Source: Hydractinia symbiolongicarpus
Taxonomy: Eukaryota; Cnidaria; Hydrozoa; Anthoathecata; Hydractiniidae
Length of the DNA: 60,000 nt
NCBI RefSeq assembly: GCF_029227915.1
Contig: NC_079876.1
Coordinates: 11,720,001-11,780,000 of the forward strand
Direction of reading: 5' to 3'
Each line of letters opens with the position of its first letter. The stretch's first letter is position 1. A model generated the notes under the pieces. The model was not told the origin of the DNA and did no database searches. It saw only the letters and a list, made by a program, of their open reading frames with translations. Shown one piece after another: positions 36,601 through 46,346 of the stretch. Position numbers and translations under genes: made by a program.

Positions 36601-37569
36601 AAAAAATTGAAAACAAGATCAATTGAACTAGGATTCTTTTTTTTAAAAATATCATAAAATAGACATTGAGTTTCCATTGCCTTATTCTGTGTCAATCTAG
36701 CTTGGTAATTAAACTTTTGGTAAGGATACGAAATTGAGTCCTTTCTGTTGATAGGAAAATCATACTAATCTTGCTTGTCATAAATCCCATCCCATTACAT
36801 TGTGTATTTTTTTATAAAAAAATACACAATGTAATGAGGATTGCAATACAACTATATGATATACACTATCACGTGTACATGCATCATTAGCAATCCAGCT
36901 TGTGTACTGTACTGATTCAAGGACTGTACTTTTCCAAAAGATGTAAAATTATTCCAATGTTTTTTTTGCAAGCGGAAAAAGTTAGTTTTACAGTAGCTAC
37001 AATTATAGAAATCATTTCCACTGACAAAGTAGCTTTCCAACTAGTTTACTTTTGTGTGAAGAAATGTTAAATTAGGTTAAGCTACAAGTGACTATATAAG
37101 GGAGGCTTAACAGTTTGTCCTGAGAATTGAACTTGTTAGCTTTTGAGATCTGAGACTATAGGTGATAGATCTTAGGTGTTAAACGTCCTGTGCTTCTATT
37201 GTGAAAGATTGAATGATTACTTGACAAAGTAATATAAATATTCATTGAAATATTTAAGAAATAATCAAATACATACAGTTTTTGAACATAATGTAAATGG
37301 TATAAACAAGACATCATTACCTGCACAGTGACCAGTACAATCTTTATAATTTGCAATATCAACTTCACTGGTTTCCTTCCACGATCTTTATACTTTTGAT
37401 ATGGGTTTTTAAAATACCATTTCAGTTTGTTTTTAATTTGTTCTTCCTCATTTATAGCATTGTCAATGCTTGAAATACTCGAAATGCTTTTTGAACGAGC
37501 ATAAGATGAATAAGAAATACCTTCCCCGAGCAGTGGCTCACTGGCAGAGTATTGTCTGCTGTGGCTCAT
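27687..37569 (-). CDS. Mucolipin (TRPML) endolysosomal cation channel
   Basis: TRPML channels release Ca2+, Fe2+ and other cations from endolysosomes and are gated by PI(3,5)P2. Minus-strand exons: 37321-37569, 36362-36523, 34847-35042, 34281-34374, 33776-33869, 32734-32839, 31857-31972, 31212-31361, 30877-30981, 30264-30386, 29404-29610 and 27687-27850. The ATG is followed by [10 protein letters not shown], the polybasic [20 protein letters not shown] (ligand pocket in the family) and transmembrane 1. The luminal domain has [11 protein letters not shown] and [10 protein letters not shown]; helix S4-S5 region has [11 protein letters not shown] and [20 protein letters not shown]; the pore is [15 protein letters not shown], with the family filter NGDD, and S6 reads [21 protein letters not shown]. 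Phases match throughout. A short exon between exons 2 and 3 (about 25 residues in relatives) and the last exon are not found. The 5' UTR begins at a splice acceptor (37590). Confidence 0.93.
28825..29214. mobile_element. Possible MITE in mucolipin intron 11
   Basis: TGCGAAAAAACAAGTTTATT followed by CATATGAAAGAGCTTG at 28825-28860 is inverted at 29178-29214 (CAAGCTCTTTCATATGAAGC then CAACTTGTTTTTTTTGTA). Internal sequence also shows inverted parts (GACATCATCTATC against GATGACGTCATGAA, and a 14-bp arm ATATTTTAAGTCAA/TTGACTTAAAATAT at 29108-29140). No clear target duplication. Confidence 0.55.
30640..30850. repeat. Degenerate tandem repeat of about 30-60 bp
   Basis: Phrases CTCGTTAATYRCGACATACT and GAACACTCGTTGGCTGTTCA recur four to five times with drift, in mucolipin intron 9. 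Confidence 0.65.
31566..31812. repeat. Purine-rich (AAC)n/(GAA)n array with a 124-bp period
   Basis: Two copies of a block that begins AAAGAAATAATGTGTA and continues through AACAACAAC, AGAAGGAGGAGAAG and more AAC repeats, starting at about 31573 and 31697. Lies in mucolipin intron 7. The minus strand gives meaningless Cys/Val/Leu-rich open frames. Confidence 0.85.
32041..32168. repeat. 20-bp tandem repeat
   Basis: About six copies of TTGCATAAATTGAACGTACT with slight changes, in mucolipin intron 6 (between exons 6 and 7). Confidence 0.85.
33961..34083. repeat. 34-bp tandem repeat, four copies
   Basis: AAGAACTAMAATTTTTACAT followed by AAAAAAAGGTTTTT repeats at 33961, 33995, 34029 and 34062, nearly without change. 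Lies in mucolipin intron 4. Confidence 0.9.
35369..35440. mobile_element. 72-bp hairpin element in mucolipin intron 2
   Basis: GAGACCCAGCATAATTTTTC at the left pairs with GAAAAATTACGCTGGGTCTC at the right, with the CCACC/GGGTGG part continuing the pairing. One mismatch in the first 20 bases of each arm. Looks like a tiny foldback MITE. Confidence 0.75.
36793..36836. repeat. Perfect 44-bp palindrome
   Basis: CATTACATTGTGTATTTTTT then TA at the centre, with TAAAAAAATACACAATGTAATG on the other side: 22 bases per arm with no mismatch and no spacer. It lies in mucolipin intron 1. Confidence 0.95.
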
Positions 37570-37590
37570 GTTTTAGAAGAAGCAACAACT

Positions 37591-38490
37591 CTAAAAGAAA
37601 CAACCAGATATTCATCTTTTTCAAAAATATAACGTCTCTGGTCAGATGGGACAACTATTGTTTGGTGCAAGATCATACATACTGGGATAGTGCCTGAAAA
37701 ATGTGATGCTCTTCCACTTCACTGACTATTCTTATTTTTAAAATACAAAATACGAATTTAGTATCTTTAAAACACAGATAATTTTAAAAATATTAATTCC
37801 TATTTTAAAAATACGAAATACTTACTTAATACGACTTCTTATTAAAAAAACATAGAAACCTTAGTTTTTACCAAGAACAATTTAAATTATTTAATTTTTC
37901 AGAAGTAGCCACCAAAAGCCTTTACAACTTTATAAATAACATGTGTGAATTAATGATCTCGTCCCTACACATATATCTATGACTGACAAAGGTTTAGTGC
38001 CTAAATATATTGAAATACCTTTTTTACCAAAAACAAAAAACAAAATTGTTTGCAAGTTTTTAATATACTGCTATTCACGTGTAAATGTTTATGTAAAAAT
38101 ATATTTCACAACAACTATATTTGAAACATTAAATGGTTAAAATGGCAGTTTCGGTTGCATTATTTTTATAACAAAATAGAAAGATTAAGCGCATTCTCTT
38201 GCTAGAGATGTTTTTCTAATCATTTTAGAACAAATAACAGCAATATTTAAGCTTTGAATCATTTTATAATGAATAGTGTTCCAGCTGGCCGATGTCACAA
38301 TTTATTTTTACCGGGCATTGTGGAATTGAAGTGCGGACAAACATTTAATATTTAGTTTGCATTGCGGGGGGGGGGGGGGGGGGGGGAATGGATACTGCTT
38401 TACCTCTACAAGAGCTTATTCTAACAGAAGATGATGTTCCTTCTGTTACACAAAACGTTTGAAAGATGTTTGTGAATGTAATTTATGTCA
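37591..38490. other. Upstream region of the mucolipin gene
   Basis: AT-rich DNA, no ORF recognised. The CTTTTAG/AG at 37590 means that the true transcript start is further up or that a leader is trans-spliced. Contains a 21-G run at 38366-38386. Confidence 0.5.
38366..38386 (+). repeat. (G)21 homopolymer
   Basis: Twenty-one guanines in a row in an otherwise AT-rich stretch, about 110 bp before the 75-bp tandem array. Able to form G-quadruplexes; its length should be treated with caution because such runs are error-prone in assemblies. Confidence 0.95.
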
Positions 38491-38930
38491 TTTAATAACC
38501 TTTGTTTTTGTACTCCTGAGTATAGTTAGAGTAAGGGATAAAAAAGCCGAAAATCGAATTTCTTATTTAATGACTCTGTTTTTGCGCTCCTGAGTACAAT
38601 GACAGTAGGAAATAAAAAAAGTTGGAACATTTTATTTATCATTTAATAACCTTTCTTTTTGTACTCTCGAGTATAGTAAGAATATAAAACAAAGCAGGTA
38701 ATTAAATTTCTATTATAATAACTTGTTTTTGCACTTCCAAGTACAATGAGAGTAGGAAATAAAAAATGCTGAACATTTCATTTATCCTTTAATAACCTTT
38801 GTTTTTGTACTCCCGAGTATAGTTAGAGTGAGAATTAAAAAAACCGAAAATCAAATTTCTTATTTAATGACTCTATTTTAGCACTCCCGAGTACAATGAG
38901 AGTAAGAAATGAAAAAAGCCGAAAACTAGC
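38491..38930. repeat. 75-bp tandem array of alternating A and B units
   Basis: Six units start at 38491, 38566, 38642, about 38716, 38788 and 38863. A units carry AATAACCTTTGTTTTTGTAC then TCCTGAGTATAGTTAGAG; B units carry AATGACTCTGTTTTTGCGCT then CCTGAGTACAATGACAG. The A-B-A-B-A-B order gives a higher-order period of about 150 bp. Confidence 0.9.
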
Positions 38931-39550
38931 TATAAAAGAGTTCGCTTCTTTATGAATTCATTTTAAGTGTCTTTATTTATCTGAGTTCATTATGGCATCA
39001 TCGTTTTTCAGTCAAATAAGAGTTAAGACATACAAATATGCATGCGTCTTCTTCAATGAAAATAAATGTATTGGTTCTGCCAAAACTAAAAATATTGTAA
39101 ATAGGGAAGAAAAGTTACTGAGCGTTGACAACAATTATTTGTGCGATGGGGTAGCGGAAAGAATATAAAAAATCACAAAGCTACAATTTTATTTCTAAAC
39201 AGTAAGTATAGTTTTGTAAACGACCTAAAGAAAAACTAAGAGACTAAGATAAATTTTTACTGTTAGTAAGAAGGATTTTTTTCTTTCTTTTTAGATGAAT
39301 GGTCAAATTGCAATAGTTTGAAAGAGATTGGTTGAACAATGAGAAAACATTATCATCGTAGAGGTTGGAGAAAAAAAGAATAAAAAAAATACATTAAAAA
39401 CAATAAAACGCGGACATCAGGCGAAACATTAGTAAAACCTCGGAAGAAGTTCGTCAAAAAGGATGTTAGTTTATAATAAATTTGTCGTAAGAATCAGCAC
39501 ATAAATTTTATTCTTTATCAATTTATGTATTATAAACTTCTTTTTAGAGT

Positions 39551-41352
39551 ACAGCTGTTGATAAAAGACAACCTTCATTAGTAGAAATAAATTACAAAGT
39601 CCCACAACTAAATTACCAAGTTGATTTTAGTGATGTTTTAAGAGATCCGCCGAAGGCACAAAATGGTAAAGTAAAAAACACCGCCAAAGAACCGCCAAAG
39701 GATAAAGTGGAAAACACTGCCGAAGAAACACCAAAGACGCAAAATAATGAAGTTGAAAACACATTCTCCTTTTTAAAGTTATTGGTTTCACCCGGAAAAC
39801 CACTGCCATCATTTTCGCCACCTACCTCGACCCTATCCACTTCTATTCTTCCCGACCTACCTTTTTCTCCGCCTTCACCAGCCAGACCTCTGCAATCAAC
39901 ACCTGCCATTAGAATAACACATTTCTGAATTATCCCGAGCAAACAAAGCAGTGCACGTGCGATTGTGCTGCTATGCGACAAATCATTGAAAGACTAGAAA
40001 AGCGAATACAGTACAGTCCAGATGTAAGCGTACACGTACGCTCAACTTGCCAAAATAATTGCTTTAATTAAAAAAAACAATAGGATAGCGAGTTCCTTTC
40101 AAAATGCGCGAAAATAATTGCTTCGTGTTAAAAACAAAAGCATAGCAAGAAAGATTGTTTAAAAACAATACTCTGCGCAAGAATAAATTAAACGCGAAAG
40201 CCATTGAATTTTTATTTTTTTAACAATGAAACTAATTATAGTAACGCGATTTTAAACTCGATTTATTTAAAAAAAACACAAGCTCTTTTAAAAAACATGA
40301 AATCCAATGATCTAAATATTTAAAAAAAAAAACATTTCTATCGCCGCTTTTTGTTTTTAAACTTTTAAAATGTGATCTAAAAAAGCTTTTCCATAGCCGT
40401 TTTTCGTTTTTAAACTTTTAAAATGCGATCTAAAAAAACATTTCTATCGCCGTTTTTCGTTTTTAAACTTTTAAAATGCAATCTAAAAAAGCTTTTCTAT
40501 CAAAATTAAGTTTTAATCTTTGTTATGATATAATCGCTTAAAAGCTTTATTTAACCCGCGCAACCAACAATGCCTTCTCGCTAGTTTATTTAGTTTCCAC
40601 ACAAAACTTTTGTTTAATAAAAATTTTAAACAATGGCTCTTTGTGTCACATTGATAGAGTTGATAACATTTGCAATATGCTATTGGGAATAGTTATGTTA
40701 ACACTATTTGACAATAGTTACGCGCAGTTATAATAAGCTATTTTTTCTTCGATAATCTTTTGTTTATTACGCGCAAGTTAATGACTTACATGACTAGCAA
40801 GATAATTAATAAGAACAAAAGACAAATAACTACCGCCTCCGAGAAAAAGGTGTGAAACTTGAGCATACGCGTACACTTACATCTGGACTGTACTGTAGCT
40901 GCGTTGGAAGGGAATGCAATTGCCTTATCCGCAAAATTTATAGACAACAGTGACATTACCTTCAGTCCAGGGGTTGTCTCCACTAAAGACGATGCTGACA
41001 ACAAATATTTATGATGACGATTTTCAAATTAATGAAAGATTAAAAAGAAAAAAATACAAGGTGGACACATCTCCTACTACAGAAATTCAGACCGATAGCC
41101 AATAAAGTGAGACAAGGGGCGACATATTTCAAAAACTTTAGCTATCTGTTGCTGGCTAAATTATTTGACCACAAGGAGCTTGCAGGAAGAATTTGTCAAG
41201 TAGTTAAAAAACCTGCGATTGATGGCTACAAACAAGATATAGTTAAAGCTTTTTTTTGGAAGTTTTATCAAATCAACATGGCTGCACCTGGTGCATGGAT
41301 GGACTGTCAACGTGCAATTGATGAATTTATACGACGTAGCAAAAAATTATAA
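39551..41352 (+). pseudogene. Coiled-coil/BEN-like protein gene, split by a TA-target transposon
   Basis: A plus-strand frame opens after a splice-acceptor-like CTTCTTTTTAG at 39551: STAVDKRQPSLVEINYKVPQ, Lys/Glu-rich repeats (KVENTAEETPK), then a Pro/Ser-rich stretch (SPPTSTLSTSILPDLPFSPP). One base out of frame near 39915 it goes on as NYPEQTKQCTCDCAAMRQII and ERLEKRI, reaching the transposon at 40009. After the transposon it resumes as AALEGNAIALSAKFIDNSD and then, through two more frame changes, ATYFKNFSYLLLAKLFDHKE, LAGRICQVVKKPAIDGYKQD to a stop at 41352. The last part resembles the BEN domain (N-L-x-x-x-L-F...E-L-A...G-K-x-A-L-D). The middle looks like a coiled coil. Transposon and frameshifts mean it is probably dead; the domain call is moderate. 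Confidence 0.5.
40009..40895. mobile_element. Non-autonomous TIR DNA transposon, TA target, copy 2
   Basis: Same family as 18808-20338: begins CAGTACAGTCCAGATGTAAG and ends CTTACATCTGGACTGTACTG, flanked by TA at 40007-40008 and 40896-40897. It is 887 bp, shorter mainly because it lost copies of the internal 53-bp unit (about three left, 40330-40500) and sequence around 19100-19560 of the first copy. It interrupts a coiled-coil ORF (see that entry). Confidence 0.92.
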
Positions 41353-41435
41353 ATCATGCATGTTGCAGTCAACTCTTTCAGTTATTAACTTTTTTGTAAA
41401 TATTTTTTTAGATGTAAATATTTTTACTAACTTTG

Positions 41436-42378
41436 CAGTCTTTTTCAGGAATATTTGAGTAGATGTGCAATGATTCGCACGTGTAAATCAACGTGTACAA
41501 TGTAAAGCGCACGTGAAAAGAATGTTATGCATACGACACGGGCTCTGAGGTTATTTTTTGTTTCGCACTAATTTTGCGGTAGAAAAGTGGGGGACATTTT
41601 AAATCGTGAACCACAAACACAATGACAGAGCGTCTACTTGTATAGTGACTCTCTCAATCTTAACTTCCTTTTCTACATGTCCGAAATAGTATGCATGACT
41701 TTACTGTAATTTTTATATTTATTGTTCACTTTTCAGGTCACCACAAGCAAATAGGAAAAAATATGCTTTGTTTTCAAGTTAAAAAAATCTTTATCCACGT
41801 GGTGGACAAAAAAATTTACACAGCACGTGGGTTTCGTTTTTACAGGCATAAAGAAAAAATCCATTAAATTCGGACCTGAAGAAATTATCTAAAATTAAAT
41901 CCATGATAAAATTTCTATTCCACCTGTAAGTGCAGTTTTGCAGACTTGCTTCATCCGTGCTCCGTCGGCGTTCACCTCCACATTAATTAACAACCGGATG
42001 GCTGGATTTTTTGTGTAAGACCTGGTTACCAACGACGAATGGAAATAAGATTTATGTCTACGTTGGTAAATTAGCTAGGATGGTCAGGTTGGCTATGAAT
42101 AGGCTTGCTTGTGGGTTAAAAGGACCAGGACTATTCAATAATTTCTAAGATCTGAAAGTGTCTGACCATGACAGAAATGTATCAGACGTTTCGTCTGACG
42201 AATCTCCAAAAATTCTTTCGAGGGCTGCCATCGCACGCTACAAAATGGATTTTAAAGGTTGGTTTTGAAAACTCAATATTTATTTTTCAGGCGTGCGATT
42301 AATCACACACCTGAAACGATTTAGGCATGTGCCAAGGCATGCGCGTGCTATCGCACGCCTCTCCTGAAAAAGACTGAC
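41436..42378. mobile_element. TIR element with 6-bp target duplication, copy 2
   Basis: Begins CAGTCTTTTTCAGGAATATT and ends CGCCTCTCCTGAAAAAGACT-G, so the first 15 bases are exact inverted repeats. Flanks are ACTTTG and ACTTCA, a 6-bp target duplication with two mismatches. The inside follows copy 1 (21358-22338) closely with small deletions. No ORF of note. Confidence 0.85.
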
Positions 42379-42569
42379 TTCAGTTGAGTAATCATCATAA
42401 GAAGTTGTGAAGCAAAAAAAATTCGTCCTTATTCATCAAACGTGTGGAACTTTTTTTTTACAAATCACATCCTATGCACAAAGTTTCGCCTCTCATCCCG
42501 TGGGTCCCAATGTGAGCTTCTAACTAGTGACGTCAGACGCATAAATTATACCGTTAAATGCTCACTCAC

Positions 42570-42630
42570 AAAATGGCGACAAGTGAGGTGAATGCTTTTA
42601 AAACACGAGGTAAACATTGTTTGGTTTCTT
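42570..42630 (+). other. Possible first coding exon (unassigned)
   Basis: ATGGCGACAAGTGAGGTGAA opens at 42574 and runs to a GT donor after MATSEVNAFKTRG. The start context (ACAAAATGGCG) is good. I cannot link it with certainty to a second exon; the candidate at 43900-44093 is the nearest. Confidence 0.25.
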
Positions 42631-42951
42631 GAATACTGTAGCGATTATAACAAAATAAACATTAAATTGTTTTTTCTGAAGATGTTATGAATCGATTTAG
42701 GTCAACTTGATTTTTCTTGGGAGGTAAGCTTTAAAAAGATTTTTCTTGTTTATTTCACTCGCACTCGCATTGTACTCTCACTCTGAATTATTTTACTCTT
42801 ACTGAATTATTGTACTCTCAAAGATGTGTAGCTTTACTCGCGATCAGCACTTTTTCTTTCTTTTTGATCGTGGAAAAAAGTATTAAGAAAAGCTAGCTAG
42901 CTAAAAAATAATAGAGAATGCCTGACTTTGTTGGGACAAAAAACATTGCTT

Positions 42952-43271
42952 TGTCGCGACGTGGATTAGTGGTTATAGCTTTCGTACTCTGTGCGAGAGA
43001 CTGGGGTTCGATTCCCCTTGGGCGCGATTCAACATGGGCAAGTGAATGTTACCATAGCCCCGGGGGTGTGGGCCGTTGGATGTTGCCGAGAGTTGTCCAG
43101 TAGAGCGCAGGCCCTAATTGACTCTGTGTAGCTCAAAATGAGCGTTAAATACTCTAGGACTCTCCATCTAAGCCATGGCCCCTCCTGGAAATAATAGACA
43201 GGGTATATCTCTCAATATTTGTGAGGCTAGCCATGTGTAATATGCACATCTATCTATCTAGCTATCTATCT
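42952..43271 (+). mobile_element. tRNA-derived SINE, copy 1
   Basis: The head ACGTGGATTAGTGGTTATAG holds an A box and, after CTGGGGTTCGATTCCCC, a B box, as in RNA polymerase III tRNA promoters. The body (GGTGTGGGCCGTTGGATGTT, CTCTAGGACTCTCC for example) matches 55936-56246, and the tail is an ATCT repeat (CATCTATCTATCTAGCTATC). This is the standard structure of a tRNA-SINE mobilised by a LINE. Confidence 0.85.
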
Positions 43272-43419
43272 TCACATTAACAACAAGTAACAACCTACCA
43301 AGCTATTTTCTTTGACCAGCTAGCTAGCTATACTAGCTAGGTATGTATAAACAGTTATCTGCTATTTTCTTCACATCACAACATCAAAATACGAAATCGA
43401 AATCATGTGACGCTACTTC

Positions 43420-43880
43420 TGCCACAATATTTAAGGATCCTCGTTATCACGTTTTTGAAACGAGGCTTGTCAAAATTCTTGGAAGAAAACAAAAGATTTT
43501 TGGTCCCTAGGCTCCCTTGCTCCCTTGCCCCGAGATTAATTACGCGTGCGATCGAATGCTCTGGAAACAAGGTTTCTAAACAATCAGGTATAGCGATTAA
43601 AGGTAAGTTTAATTTTTCCCGCCTCAAAGATTTCTCTTTCTTTTTATAGAACGTTTCTTGTACTGATAGCCTGGGACAAAACAACTGAACACAAGATGGC
43701 ATACAGTTGCAAAGGAAAACGTAATCGTTTTTCTAGCAAGTCTAAGAAGGTTTTCTATTGTGAAAACTTTAGCAATTTAGCATTTTAATAGATTAGGAAA
43801 AGAGTATAAGTAAGTTTGGGTATAATTCAGACACAACACGGAACCACGAAAAGTCTCCAAGTTTGAAGGAACTTTAAACG
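43420..43880. other. No gene confirmed
   Basis: Two open frames on opposite strands (43407-43649 plus; 43403-43702 minus) share the same bases. The minus product has a Pro/Arg-rich start that I do not recognise. CCTCGTTATCACG...TTTTGAAACGAGG at 43438-43467 forms a short stem. Confidence 0.3.
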
Positions 43881-43899
43881 GCTGACTTTTTTTGCCACA

Positions 43900-44093
43900 A
43901 GTCAAAGGATGTGCCAGTGAGTTTCGATATAAATGACAACAACGTTCCACGAGAGCACGACGATCTAAAACGGCTGATAAAACTGTTTGTGGCAGATCTA
44001 GAAAAAAGACAAGCAGAGATAGAAAGGATGTACAGGATACCTAAATACCTGTTTGTCAAAGAAGACTTACAGGAAGACTCAGGGTCAGAATGA
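43900..44093 (+). CDS. Unassigned short coding segment, possible last exon
   Basis: After a possible AG acceptor the frame reads KDVPVSFDINDNNVPREHDD, KRLIKLFVADLEKRQAEIER, MYRIPKYLFVKEDLQEDSGSE and stops. The heptad spacing (LFVADLEKRQAEIERM) suggests a short coiled coil. Codon use looks coding, unlike the shadow frames nearby, but I know no family for it. It could join the ATG exon at 42574 to make a small protein, or be part of an old transposon. Confidence 0.35.
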
Positions 44094-44183
44094 GCAACTC
44101 AAGTGGCCATAAAAAACGTCTGCATTAATTAACTTTTTAACATAATTTAAAAAGCCGTGCACGCAATCTCATTGGTCTGTTGT

Positions 44184-44252
44184 ACCAGGGCCTCTTACGC
44201 GTTTCATCCTCATATCAAAAAACGCTACGGGCCCTGCGATCGGGGTTGATGA
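44184..44252. mobile_element. Hairpin mini-element of the CAACC...CAGGGC family (diverged)
   Basis: Reading minus: CAACCCCGATCGCAGGGCCC ... ATATGAGGATGAAACGCG ... GGCCCTGGTACAAC, with inverted arms. It sits where the BEL/Pao gag frame ends, and truncates it. Related to 45461-45565 and 52360-52435. Confidence 0.6.
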
Positions 44253-45350
44253 GCACTCTATCGCATAGAGGTTTTTCGATAGACAAATGAGACATCGAGA
44301 AACCTTTCTTATAATGTCCTTGCATGACCGGATGTTGGTTATTATAGCTTGACACTGTGGAGAATAGTGATTACGCCTTTCAAAATATGCACAAGGCTTA
44401 AATGCACCACCCTGTCGATCAGTCACTTGTCCGTAAAAACTACTAGTAGTGAAGTTTGATCTTTCATTTTCTGACCCCTTAGCGACAAAACAATTTTCAA
44501 CAGTTAATAACTCTTCTTGAAAATATTTTAAAAATAAATCTAACGTCCAAATTCCTAACCCAAAACGCCGAGAAATTAGGCTACCGTATGAGTTTGTGTC
44601 AAATTTGATAGATCTCAAATTTCTGACACAATTCTCCACTTCATTGTGCAGCTTTCGCAAACCTCTTAAAATATCCCTACTTTTGACCTTGCCTAATTTC
44701 CACAGAGCCTTCATATAGGCTGAAATTATTACCTGAGGATTGCCATATCGCTCATGCAAACGTTCAATTGCTTCTTTGTACGGGTCCGAATTCAACGCTA
44801 ACCCGGACACAGATGAGCGCTTCTCCGGATAAGTAAAGCTTTAAATAATTAAACTTATCGATATCAGTTAAGGACTCGTTCTTATTGATAGATAAGTTAA
44901 ATTGATCCCAAAACCCCCTCCATTCTAAAATCGTTCCCTTGTGAATACTGGGAGTTCTAAATTAGGCAACTTACAATTAGAACTACTCGCAGATGAAGTT
45001 AATGACGGGTGAGACCTTTCAGACATACATAAACTTTCCAACTTTAGAGTCAAAGAGGCGAAAATTTCATCAGTAGGTCCATGCAGGTCTCCATCGTAGG
45101 TCTTAAGTTGTTGACACTTTCTGAAACATTTGCTTCAATGTCGTCAGCAGAGTCTAAAACGCTTAAAATTTCCTCGTCTATAACATTCAACTGGTCTAAA
45201 ATCCGCACTAAACCGTTTTTGCAACCTAGCAATCCGGCCTGGGTACTAGTTGTATCATTAACTGCATCTCGCACCGTGACAAATTACACCTAGCTCCGTA
45301 CGCAAACCCTTACGCCTAGCCCTTTTTCTTGCCACAACGGCTGTTGACAT
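44245..45350 (-). pseudogene. BEL/Pao LTR-retrotransposon gag fragment
   Basis: Minus strand from ATG at 45350. The region shows a basic start (VARKRARRKGLRTEL), a helical stretch (LNVIDEEILSVLDSADD), the block W-R-G-F-W-D-x-F...L-T-D-I-D-K-F-N-Y-L (about 44830-44930), then the long part with ERYGNPQVIISAYMK and GLRKLHNEVEN, and a Cys/His knuckle region (HYSPQCQ and CLICLSKN, about 44245-44350). This order is that of the DUF1759-type gag of Pao/BEL elements. It is broken by several frameshifts, lacks protease, RT and integrase, and ends in a hairpin element at 44252. Described only; no LTR was found. Confidence 0.8.
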
Positions 45351-45460
45351 AGTGTCTTATTAAATATAGAAAAATATAGAAATCCGTAACTGAAAAATGT
45401 CTCGTTTTAAATTGTCTAAACACACAAGAAACCTGTAACAACAAAAAACATGCCTAAGCT

Positions 45461-45565
45461 CAACCTCGATCCCAGGGCTCTTTTCTCTCTTTTTAATATA
45501 AGGACGATTTCTGTGTCGACATCCTTATATCAAAAAGAGAGAAAAGAGCCCTGCGATCGAGGTTG
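45461..45565. mobile_element. 105-bp hairpin mini-element with perfect 9-bp target duplication
   Basis: CAACCTCGATCCCAGGGCTC at 45461-45480 pairs with GAGCCCTGCGATCGAGGTTG at 45546-45565; the pairing goes on through TTTTCTCTCTTTTT/AAAAAGAGAGAAAA and TATAAGGA/TCCTTATA. GCCTAAGCT stands directly before (45452-45460) and after (45566-45574). A 9-bp duplication with long inverted repeats is the Mutator-like pattern. Confidence 0.9.
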
Positions 45566-46346
45566 GCCTAAGCTCTTCCACCAGAGAAAATAAATATCTC
45601 TTTTCTGTTTTTTATAGCGGTTCTCTTTCAACCAAAAAATGACAAAAACTCATTTACTGAATGCGATGTTTTCTTCCTCTCTCGAGTCCATCATCGGGCG
45701 TCAATTCACAATTCGGAAATTGTAATATAAAATTTATAAAGGGACTCGGAGACAACGGACACATTTCGTTCGTTCAAAACTACCAACTGGCTTCTTCTTC
45801 AAAGAACACGAGGTTAAAAAAAATCATGCGGCAATAAATTTACATAACAATATAGAAGAACTAGCCAATCACATTAATAATAAAAACAATATAAACACAA
45901 TATATACAACATCAATCAATCAAAATAAGCTTTCATTTTTTACGCAATCATAACAGTCCACCTTCTTCTACAGATCAGGCTAGTTATAGCTGGAGATACG
46001 GCTAAAGCTGGATTTCCATCAGTGCGAATTCTCTTATCGCTCTGGCTTTTTTGACCCATTGATCTTTTTTCGCACTAGTGGAAATTGCAGAGCGACACAT
46101 TTTTTGCTCTTATCGCCCAATTTCAGTGCGATAGTCAGAGCGACAATTATCAAAAAGTTTTGATATTTATTGCTCTGAGTTTTCGCCCAAAAGTGCAACT
46201 TCAAAGAAATACCGAATGTCCATTTAAAAAAATTGAATAGATTCTATTGAAATTTAACTTCAGCACATGCTTACACGTGTTGAGTACAAGAAATAGTTTC
46301 ATGTGTGTTGTGAACCGAGCAGTGTTGTAAAAAAAGTTTTTATAAA

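Noticed and set aside
39613-39981. Minus-strand 122-codon frame
   Set aside because: Shadow of the Pro/Ser-rich plus-strand coding region of the BEN-like gene.
42955-43030. Functional tRNA gene
   Set aside because: A and B boxes are present but the cloverleaf is not complete and the sequence continues into a repeated body with an ATCT tail, so it is a SINE.
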